Program-made: the position numbers and the translations under genes
Shown: positions 16,370 to 23,972 of the stretch, one piece after another
How positions within the stretch are numbered: the first letter of the stretch is position 1
Layout of the letters: each line of letters begins with the position of its first letter
Origin: DATCJY01 sp036562565
Lineage (GTDB): Bacteria > Bacteroidota > Bacteroidia > Flavobacteriales_D > Sanyastnellaceae
NCBI GenBank assembly: GCA_036562565.1
Contig: DATCJY010000059.1
Span: forward strand, 62,001 to 126,000
Length of the DNA stretch: 64,000 nucleotides
Reading direction: 5' to 3'
The notes under the pieces: model-generated
Database searches by the model: none
Told to the model about the DNA's origin: nothing
Seen by the model: the letters and a program-made list of their open reading frames with translations, nothing else

Positions 16370-19273
16370 CTATCGGAAAACAGTAATCCGACCTTTTCTT
16401 TCAATCATGTTTTCTCTGTTGCCAATGGCTACCACATGGTAATTGTAAACCCCATTTGGCACATAATGATCTCCTCCCTGATAAGAGCCATTCCATGGTT
16501 CGTTGATGTCATTGGTTTTGAACACAACCTCGCCATAACGGTTGAATATGGTCAACTCGAAAAAGCGTAAATCATGCCCGACAACAAAGAAGAAGTCATT
16601 GACACCATCATTGTCCGGAGTAAAACAGTTTGGCACGAACAAATCTCCCAAAGCGGTGAATTCTTGGGTTTTAGATTCAGAGCAGCCTTCAGGAGAGAAG
16701 ATTGTCAGTGTTCCTGACCATTCCTGGGCCCCCAAGAAATTAACTGTTACAGGGTTATCATAGCTGGTTGTTCCGTTACCAAATGTCCATACAAATGGGG
16801 CATTACCTATGGTTGTATTTTCGAAAACCACCTCGGTTTCAGAGATATAACGGGATTCAAACTCAGGGAACAATTCACGAACAACCACTCTCATAGAGCC
16901 GCTATTGGAATTACCGCATTGATCCTCCACCATCACATAGTACTCGGAGTTTTGCCCCGGAGATTCCAAAACTAAACTTGCATTCTGGCTTGTGCTCGGT
17001 GTTCCGGTTATACCCGTCCACGTGTAAGTCAGGTTGCCCACACCACCGGAGGCCAAGGCTCCCAATCTGGCCCAAGTTCCGATACAAATCACCGTATCAG
17101 CCGGGAACACAGTAAGTGAAATCGGTGCCGGTGGGATAATGACCTGCTTTTGGTCACTCGCTGTATTTCCGCATTGATCAGTTACAGTCAAGCGGATAGT
17201 ACGTGTTTCCCCTGTCTGAACGGCATATTGCGAAGCACTAGATGCAAACTCACCGTTGTTGGTCCACACATAGGTATATGTACCGATTCCGTTCTCCAAT
17301 TGCACCGGAGAGTGGTAAGTAGTCGTAATACAGTCCGCTATTACATCGGGACCGATGTCCAATAGGATGTTTACCGGAGGAATAATGATTTGCTTCTGGT
17401 CAGTAGCGCTGTTACCGCATTGGTCGGTTACATGCAGAGTCAGCGTTGATGTTACTCCGGTTTGAACAGTAACTGATGGACCAAAACCAAGCGGTGCGGT
17501 TCCCAATGTCCAGTTGTAAGAATAGGTGCCCACTCCTCCTGACACATTGCTCTGAACAAGATTCTGAGTGATACAGTTGGTGGTAATATCCGGACCAATA
17601 TCCACCGTAACAGGAACAGGAGGATAGGATACCGTAACCTGATCCGTTGTGCTAACCTGACAGTCGTCTGTCACGGTCAGAGTAATGTTTTGTGTCGTTC
17701 CTTCCACAAAGGAGACGGACGGAGCACTAGAGAGGAATTGGCCGTTGGCCGTCCAGTGATAATAGTAATTACCATAACCACCTGACACAGCGGGGATAAT
17801 ACTTATCTGGTCAATACATTGAGCGGTAAAGTCCGGTCCGAGATCGACCACCAATGGCGGGTTCTGGACGAAGGCCACATTGACAGCTCCGCTTACAGGG
17901 GCCACTCCACACGTATCCGTGACGATAAAAGGATAAGAAACCGGTCCCGATGGAGTCATCGTCAGACTTGGTTGTGTGACACCTAAACTTGTCCATTGTA
18001 CCTTATAGAATCCCAGCCCGCCCGTTATGACGGGCTCAATGACGACAGTATCTCCACAGTTAATGAGATGATCCGTCACAGAAACGGACATCTGCGGGAC
18101 ATCCGATATATGAACCGTTATTGAAACAGGGTTACCCGCGTTACAACCCAAATCATGCACCGTCAGAATCAAAGTTTCCGTTCCTTCTGGGTAATCATCG
18201 GCTAATGCTATAATAGGTAATGACACCGTAGTCGTACCGGCAGGGAACGTAATTTGTTCTGGCAACAACTCGTAGTCCAAACCATTGATGGCTGTACCGG
18301 TATAACTAAGCGGATAAGTAACCTCATTTCCGGCAGCAGACTCCGGCCTGGTCAGTGTAATTTCCGAAACATCGCATCCTTCATAAAGTCCGGTGCCTGA
18401 TGGTGACAATGGTGGTGCTGTATAGGAAAGCTGAACGGCATTTGATTGGAAGCTGTTCGCTTCAAGAAAAACCCATGAGTCCCAGCTACCGTCAGATGCA
18501 TCACCTATTGCAATTTTAATTTGATAAGTAGCTCCACACACCACTGGCGTCTGAGCTGTCAACACGGTGGTGAATCCATCGGCTTGAACGTTATGAATTT
18601 GCGCATAGCCGGTATTATTTGGTTGGTGGTTTCGAACGTAATAGCTCGAGTTGTTGGAATAATTGACAGAGTTGATACTTACCGGTGCGGAAGTTCCCGG
18701 AATTAATGCAATATTCTTAGCACCACCTTGAAATGGACCTGAAATACCGGGGCCACTTATAAAGAAACCAAATACGTCATTGATGGAGTTGACGTATTCA
18801 GGATATTCTTCAGAAGCAAAAACAAATCGGAACTTCAAAGAATCTCCTGTAGGAATAAAATTGAATTTCAAAATAGCAGCGTTATGGATGGAGTTACCGG
18901 CTAAGATTTGTAAGTCCGGATCCCCAAATCCATCAGAGCCTGTTGGTGGCCCCATACTAAAAGAGCCGGAATTATTAGGCCCTATTGCACCATTTACGTG
19001 ACCGGTACCCATAATCACTCCGGAAGCTAGACCGATTCCACAGTTATTACACACGAAGCTTCCAATCTGAGTGGTTTGGTTACCTTGAAACGTAATATTA
19101 GAAGCAGTAACTCCTTCACCCAATAAGATGTTCTGAACCGCATTGGCTGCAGTGACACTAGAGTTAACCGCAAGCTGGGCTTTTAGTGCCCCTTCAGTAA
19201 GAACACCGGAACATAAGATGATTGCCACTAAAAATATCGTCTTACGCACCGAATGATGTAAAGACTTTTTCAT
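16370..19273 (-). CDS. Choice-of-anchor L surface protein with Ig/PKD-like repeats, T9SS type B
   Basis: A 967-residue secreted protein. Signal peptide to about residue 32. The choice-of-anchor L domain spans ~33-280, with NNCGIGLASGVIMGTG, FASEEYPEYVNSINDVFGFF, ALIPGT and IKIAIGDASDGSWDSWVF. A Calx-beta-like segment follows (ALADDYPEGTETLILTV). Then come about four repeats of ~85 residues (VDIGPDITTNC, GGVGTYSYNWT, VTDQCGN, IIPP). The end is a gliding-motility-associated C-terminal domain: FVPNCFTPDNDGVNDFFF, IFNRYGEVVF, PNGVYNYHV, ITVFR. That signal is known to route proteins through T9SS, often with the SprP/PorP accessory system. It is a paralogue of the gene at 19365-21245 and lies 91 nt downstream of it. 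Adhesion or motility is inferred. Confidence 0.88.
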   Translation of the reverse strand: MKKSLHHSVRKTIFLVAIILCSGVLTEGALKAQLAVNSSVTAANAVQNILLGEGVTASNITFQGNQTTQIGSFVCNNCGIGLASGVIMGTGHVNGAIGPNNSGSFSMGPPTGSDGFGDPDLQILAGNSIHNAAILKFNFIPTGDSLKFRFVFASEEYPEYVNSINDVFGFFISGPGISGPFQGGAKNIALIPGTSAPVSINSVNYSNNSSYYVRNHQPNNTGYAQIHNVQADGFTTVLTAQTPVVCGATYQIKIAIGDASDGSWDSWVFLEANSFQSNAVQLSYTAPPLSPSGTGLYEGCDVSEITLTRPESAAGNEVTYPLSYTGTAINGLDYELLPEQITFPAGTTTVSLPIIALADDYPEGTETLILTVHDLGCNAGNPVSITVHISDVPQMSVSVTDHLINCGDTVVIEPVITGGLGFYKVQWTSLGVTQPSLTMTPSGPVSYPFIVTDTCGVAPVSGAVNVAFVQNPPLVVDLGPDFTAQCIDQISIIPAVSGGYGNYYYHWTANGQFLSSAPSVSFVEGTTQNITLTVTDDCQVSTTDQVTVSYPPVPVTVDIGPDITTNCITQNLVQSNVSGGVGTYSYNWTLGTAPLGFGPSVTVQTGVTSTLTLHVTDQCGNSATDQKQIIIPPVNILLDIGPDVIADCITTTYHSPVQLENGIGTYTYVWTNNGEFASSASQYAVQTGETRTIRLTVTDQCGNTASDQKQVIIPPAPISLTVFPADTVICIGTWARLGALASGGVGNLTYTWTGITGTPSTSQNASLVLESPGQNSEYYVMVEDQCGNSNSGSMRVVVRELFPEFESRYISETEVVFENTTIGNAPFVWTFGNGTTSYDNPVTVNFLGAQEWSGTLTIFSPEGCSESKTQEFTALGDLFVPNCFTPDNDGVNDFFFVVGHDLRFFELTIFNRYGEVVFKTNDINEPWNGSYQGGDHYVPNGVYNYHVVAIGNRENMIERKGRITVFR

Positions 19274-19364
19274 TCGTTGGTTGGTTAATTAAACACACTA
19301 AAAACTCTTCATAGGCAAAAATGGTTGTACGAGGTTTCTATTTTTTTCCTTCGGTTTCAAAACA

Positions 19365-21245
19365 TTATCTCACAATTACTATATAACCTGAGTATTCCAA
19401 GCCATCAGATCTTCTAAAAATATAGTAATAGGTTCCGTCTTCCTGTTCGTTTGCTGACCAATCATTATTGTAGTTATGATTTTCATAAACTACTTTACCC
19501 CAACGGTTATAAACAGTCAAAGAGCTATTAGGAAAAGACTGAATTCCTTTAATCTCAAATGTAGGGTTATGCTGGTCGTTATTAGGTGTAAAGATATTAG
19601 GAATTGTAGTATCACAGACATTAATCACTACTTCAAATGAATCTGAGTTACCACAAAAATCAGTCACTTCAACGGTAGTCACTCCCACAGGAGCATTACT
19701 GAACAAGGTTCCACCTTCTACCTCTAACAGCGTTTCATCATAGACTATGGTAAGTGGATAGTAACCACCGGAAATAATCGGACCACTGGAAATACCTGTA
19801 CACAAGTAGAAGATAGAATCAGGCATCTGAAGTGGAGTCTCTCTCTCTAAGACATTCAAAGTAAATTCTGCATCTGCCGAATAATTGCATCCATCATCCA
19901 AAACAAGGTAGAATGTAGAGTCGACCGGTGATGACACGACAATGGACTGGGTAGTTTCTCCGGTTGACCACAGAAAGAATTCACCCGCCAAGGTGTTGGT
20001 TGGGACAGCGGTCAATGTTACCGGAATATCCGGACACACATCGTTTTGATCATAATCAATCGTCACACTCATTTGCGGGTGGTCATAAATAAAGAGCTCG
20101 AGCTCAATATCAATGATTTCACCATCTGCCATGACAAGCTGGGTGTTTAATATTAGATTTTCTACGCCTTCGTCCTCCCCGTCATCATATGGGTTCAAGT
20201 AGATGGTAACTTCATTTTCGCCATCGGGAATGGTGATAGTGGTTGGCAGCGCGGGAGCATCCACTCCATTGGTAAACGTTCCACTGTAGGTCACATCAAA
20301 AGTGTAATCCCCAAACACACATGGCGGTCTGTAGAAAGTAATTGGAGCCTCACCACAGAACTCATACATGGTGTTGGGCATACCCGGAGCAATGGTGGGT
20401 TGAATAAAGGTCACATCCAACGGGGAGGTACTGAAACTACCTTCTTGCAAGAACACCCAAGAGTCCCAAGAGCCATCGGAGGCATCACCAATGGCAATTT
20501 TGATATGATATGTTTCTCCGCATATCACATCTGCATGGGCAGTCAATACGGTAGTAAATCCATCTGCCTGAATATCGTGAATCTGAGAATAGCTGGTATT
20601 ATTAGGCAAGTGGTTGCGTACATAATACGCTGAATTGGCATTAAAATTAACTGAGTTAATGGTCACCGGATCGGTGGTTCCGGGTATTAAAGCAATGTTC
20701 ACGGCACTATTGGTAAAGGGCCCTGAAATTCCAGGTCCACTGAGAAAAAAGCCGAATGCATCGTTCACACTGTTCACATACTCGGGGTATTCTTCAGAGG
20801 AGAATACGAAGTTGAAAGAAATATTATCACCGGTAGGAACGAAGTCAAATTCAAGAATCGCAGCGTTGTGAATGGTGTTACCGGCCAATACTGCGAGATC
20901 AGGGTCTCCAAAATAATCATTTCCTGTTGGAGGACCTGCAGAAAAATTTCCGGAATTGTTCGGTCCTACTGCACCGGTCACTGCTCCTGTTCCTATGATT
21001 ACACCTGAGCTAATATTAATACCGCAGCTATTGCATTCAAAATAACCAATCTGTGTAGTCTCATTGCCACTGAAAACAATGTTGGCGGCCTCAACACCAC
21101 CACCCATCAGGATGTCCTGAACGGCATTTTCTGCAGAGATGGATGAGTCGACCGTTAACTGACTGTGAAGGCCTCCTACACACCCTAAAATGAAGAGGCT
21201 AATAAATAGTGTACGAATGCAATTAGTTGGTTTTGTCATTGTCAT
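19365..21245 (-). CDS. Choice-of-anchor L surface protein, T9SS type B (paralogue)
   Basis: About 626 residues from the ATG at 21245; an ATG at 21239 is an equal alternative. Signal peptide ends near LGCVGGLHSQ. The N-terminal ~270 residues closely match the neighbouring 16370-19273 protein, sharing EEYPEYVNS, GFF, SGPGISGPF and AIGDASDGSWDSWVFL. After that the two diverge. Here a short Calx-beta-like segment (ENEVTIYLNPYDDGEDEG) and two small beta domains lead to the C-terminal domain IPNIFTPNNDQHNPTFEIKG, VYNRWGKVVY, DGTYYYIFRRSDG. The usual NGDGVND motif is altered to NNDQHNP, a noteworthy departure. The tandem arrangement implies local duplication with separate tails. Confidence 0.87.
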   Translation of the reverse strand: MTMTKPTNCIRTLFISLFILGCVGGLHSQLTVDSSISAENAVQDILMGGGVEAANIVFSGNETTQIGYFECNSCGINISSGVIIGTGAVTGAVGPNNSGNFSAGPPTGNDYFGDPDLAVLAGNTIHNAAILEFDFVPTGDNISFNFVFSSEEYPEYVNSVNDAFGFFLSGPGISGPFTNSAVNIALIPGTTDPVTINSVNFNANSAYYVRNHLPNNTSYSQIHDIQADGFTTVLTAHADVICGETYHIKIAIGDASDGSWDSWVFLQEGSFSTSPLDVTFIQPTIAPGMPNTMYEFCGEAPITFYRPPCVFGDYTFDVTYSGTFTNGVDAPALPTTITIPDGENEVTIYLNPYDDGEDEGVENLILNTQLVMADGEIIDIELELFIYDHPQMSVTIDYDQNDVCPDIPVTLTAVPTNTLAGEFFLWSTGETTQSIVVSSPVDSTFYLVLDDGCNYSADAEFTLNVLERETPLQMPDSIFYLCTGISSGPIISGGYYPLTIVYDETLLEVEGGTLFSNAPVGVTTVEVTDFCGNSDSFEVVINVCDTTIPNIFTPNNDQHNPTFEIKGIQSFPNSSLTVYNRWGKVVYENHNYNNDWSANEQEDGTYYYIFRRSDGLEYSGYIVIVR

Positions 21246-21486
21246 TTTGATTAAGTTCCTTCCGCAATCCTTTATCGGGTATGAAGCGGAGAATTGTAAG
21301 CGCAATATAAACGAGGATTGCTACATACAAAATCCCGCGTCCGCGGCAGGCTGTGGATTAAAAAAGCACTTAGTTGACTCTGGCCAATTGTAATAAGTTG
21401 CCTCTCGCATTTATATTTATAATTTTCCGATAATCACCCATTTAGGCCTTCCATAGGATTATTCACATAAGAGCCAATGGATTAGA

Positions 21487-21494
21487 TACATTTG
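21487..21494 (+). promoter_or_regulatory. -7 element directly before ABC ATPase gene
   Basis: TACATTTG ends 4 nt before the ATG at 21499, so the transcript would begin at or near the start codon. No convincing -33 element was found at the right distance. Confidence 0.4.
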
Positions 21495-21498
21495 GAAC

Positions 21499-22215
21499 AT
21501 GGCTCAGGAAATTATCCGCATTGAAGGTTTAACCAAGTATTACCGTATTGGTGAGGAAGTCATCAAAGCGCTGAATGGCGTAGATTTATCCATCTACAAA
21601 AACGAATATGTTGCATTGATGGGGCCTTCCGGTTCAGGAAAAAGTACCATAATGAACATCATTGGTTGCCTGGATACCCCAACAAGCGGGCGCTATTTCC
21701 TGAATGGCCCGGATGTAGCCCAGCTCAACGACAACCAACTGGCAGAAATCCGCAACAAGGAAATCGGATTTGTTTTTCAGACCTTCAATTTATTGCCTCG
21801 TTACTCGGCTTTGGACAATGTTGCACTTCCACTGGTTTATGCCGGAGTACCCAAAGAGGAGCGATTGGAAAGAGCTCGACAAGCTTTGATACAAGTGGGA
21901 CTGGCAGAGCGCATGAATCACAAACCCAATGAACTCTCCGGTGGTCAGCGCCAACGTGTGGCTGTAGCGCGTGCCTTGGTTAACAAGCCATCAATCATTC
22001 TTGCCGATGAGCCAACGGGTAACTTGGATACAAAGACCAGTTATGAAATCATGAACCTGTTTGATGAAATTCATCAAGCTGGCAATACGATTATTATCGT
22101 AACACACGAAGAAGACATCGCTCAAATGGCACATCGCATTGTGCGCATGCGTGATGGCAAGATAGAGAGCGACCAGCCCAACATTCCGAAAAGGCAAAGT
22201 CAATTTCAAGAATAA
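21499..22215 (+). CDS. ABC transporter ATP-binding protein, LolD/MacB type
   Basis: A 238-residue ATPase. Walker A GPSGSGKST (42-50), Q-loop VFQTFNLLPR, signature LSGGQRQRVAVARAL (146-160), Walker B IILADEPTGNLD and switch His in VTHEEDIAQ are all intact. The closest family is the MacB/LolD/FtsE group, which powers permeases handling lipoproteins, peptides or macrolides. No permease or membrane-fusion gene is adjacent: the next gene is convergent and separated by a terminator. The ATPase must therefore work with a subunit encoded elsewhere. The exact substrate is unknown. Confidence 0.92.
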   Translation: MAQEIIRIEGLTKYYRIGEEVIKALNGVDLSIYKNEYVALMGPSGSGKSTIMNIIGCLDTPTSGRYFLNGPDVAQLNDNQLAEIRNKEIGFVFQTFNLLPRYSALDNVALPLVYAGVPKEERLERARQALIQVGLAERMNHKPNELSGGQRQRVAVARALVNKPSIILADEPTGNLDTKTSYEIMNLFDEIHQAGNTIIIVTHEEDIAQMAHRIVRMRDGKIESDQPNIPKRQSQFQE

Positions 22216-22249
22216 AAAAAATGCATCCACTTAAGGGATGCATTTTTTC
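22216..22249. terminator. Bidirectional terminator, ABC ATPase / methyltransferase
   Basis: ATGCATCC (22221-22228) pairs with GGATGCAT (22236-22243), flanked by A and T runs, between two convergent genes. Confidence 0.85.
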
Positions 22250-22266
22250 TTTATCCACATACAATG

Positions 22267-23877
22267 TTATCCTTTCAAGAGATTGATGGTGACCGTTGCC
22301 AAATCTGAGTCTGGGAATCGCTTGTAGTAACGCTTGTCAATTGGCAATCCTGCTTCTTCGGCAATGCGTTCAAACACGGCTGGTTCCACAATGTATTGAT
22401 CGGAATAGCCATGGGTCGCATCATAAGCAGTTGCAGCAGTTCTACCAAGATTAGCAGCAGTGAGTGCCGGAGGTAATGTATGCAATTCAATGACGAGCAA
22501 TCCGAACTTGTGTACATATGGTTGCCACTTTTTGAGATGTTCCAATAGAGAATCTTCCACCAAATTATTGCTCAATCGCACACCGCGATAGGCATACGCC
22601 CCGGTAGATGAGCTCACTCGTCCTTCCGTAACTGTTTTTGGAGCCTCCCAAATGCGGTTGTGATCAAGGAAGGTGCGCACATTGAGCAAGTCTTTCAAAT
22701 CAATTGAGTAGTTTTCCAGCAAGTCTTTTGCAAGCAAATCCGGACGACCAATGTCACCGAATATCACCTTTGCCCAGATATCGGCTTTGATAAGGTTCGC
22801 TCGCGTAACGCGTAAAGCGGCTTCGTTGTAATCGGCTCCCACCAGAAAGAGCGGATATTCATCCAGCATTTTTCCTCGCAGCGTACGATGTTCAATCACA
22901 TTGAACAAATGCTCAATCAACGCACCGTTGCCACACCCCATGTCCAGAATTCCTTTGGGCTGTTGTTCGATGGGTTTATTGAACAACTCCACGATGATTT
23001 CATCCAGCACTTTGAAATAGCCTGAGTGCGCACCACCACTTCCCCAAACATTCATCTCCCGATCCACATGTTTCTCAGGGCCACCATCGGTAATTCGCAA
23101 AACATTAGGATTGCCAAACAGGAGTTCATCCAACTGGGTCATTGTTGGTATATAAGAAACAGTCACTCCGTAAGCGCTTGCACGCTTGGCGAAGAACAAT
23201 CCTTTCTCGGTGAATCGGAAGGTATCATTCTTCTTCACAAACCATCCCAACTCTGTCATAAAGTCGAGAATTTTTCGGAAGCTGTCCGGGTCTTTGTGAA
23301 ACTCCTCAGGCTTGAAAGATGCTTCCATAAAATATTTATGGAACATACCGCTCATGCCCAAATGCACAATCGTTGGACCGATAATGATACCTTCAATGTG
23401 CTTTAAAACCTGAAATTGAAGACGCTCTTGCAACTCATTTGAAGCAGATTGAACACCGTAACCTTCACGGTATCTGCTCATGATATTTTCGAGTTTCCGA
23501 AACGGCTCTATCTCGAATTTTCGCGGATGAAAATCCGCTGCATACTTGAGCAAATTGACTACATCTTTATAAAGATGTACCAATGAAAAAGCGACAGAAG
23601 AAGATTCGTTTACACTATAATGAATTTCGTCCTTTGAATTATCAATGTGTTGTACGAGCCAACCTTGAGAGGCTAAAACACGCAAGGCGACATTCAAATA
23701 TCCTTCGTTTGCCTTGAACTTTTCTGTGACTTCTTTTAAAGAAACACGTTCTTTTTCTAGGATATAATTCAACACACCTTTTTCATGCAACGCAAAAGCT
23801 GACGGAGCTGTTACAATTCCATCAAGGTGTCGGAAGATGGTTCCTAAGTATTCAGATTTTTCCTTTTTTGATAACAT
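22267..23877 (-). CDS. Class I SAM-dependent methyltransferase, AprA/polyketide-type
   Basis: A 536-residue cytoplasmic protein. The SAM-binding motif ILDMGCGNGALIEHL is near residue 310, followed by the acidic strand FLVGADYNEAAL and the motif AKVIFGDIGRPDLL. Ahead of it are two winged-helix-like segments (~1-110 and ~150-240; for example GYLNVALRVLASQGWLV and FRKILDFMTELGWFVKKND), as in O-methyltransferases that dimerise through such domains. I recall AprA-type methyltransferases from polyketide pathways with similar parts, but the assignment is tentative and no biosynthetic cluster is nearby. A -7 type element (minus TAACTTTG, 23902-23909) gives a leader of about 20 nt. Substrate unknown. 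Confidence 0.7.
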   Translation of the reverse strand: MLSKKEKSEYLGTIFRHLDGIVTAPSAFALHEKGVLNYILEKERVSLKEVTEKFKANEGYLNVALRVLASQGWLVQHIDNSKDEIHYSVNESSSVAFSLVHLYKDVVNLLKYAADFHPRKFEIEPFRKLENIMSRYREGYGVQSASNELQERLQFQVLKHIEGIIIGPTIVHLGMSGMFHKYFMEASFKPEEFHKDPDSFRKILDFMTELGWFVKKNDTFRFTEKGLFFAKRASAYGVTVSYIPTMTQLDELLFGNPNVLRITDGGPEKHVDREMNVWGSGGAHSGYFKVLDEIIVELFNKPIEQQPKGILDMGCGNGALIEHLFNVIEHRTLRGKMLDEYPLFLVGADYNEAALRVTRANLIKADIWAKVIFGDIGRPDLLAKDLLENYSIDLKDLLNVRTFLDHNRIWEAPKTVTEGRVSSSTGAYAYRGVRLSNNLVEDSLLEHLKKWQPYVHKFGLLVIELHTLPPALTAANLGRTAATAYDATHGYSDQYIVEPAVFERIAEEAGLPIDKRYYKRFPDSDLATVTINLLKG

Positions 23878-23901
23878 AAATCAGGATTATTCAGATGTTG
23901 C

Positions 23902-23909
23902 CAAAGTTA
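23902..23909 (-). promoter_or_regulatory. -7 element of methyltransferase gene
   Basis: The minus strand reads TAACTTTG, matching TAnnTTTG, 24 nt before the start codon. Confidence 0.45.
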
Positions 23910-23972
23910 GCAGGGATAAACATTCCCAGGACAGAAGAGGTTAATGAATGTTAGCGAAATCCAGCTCAGCCA

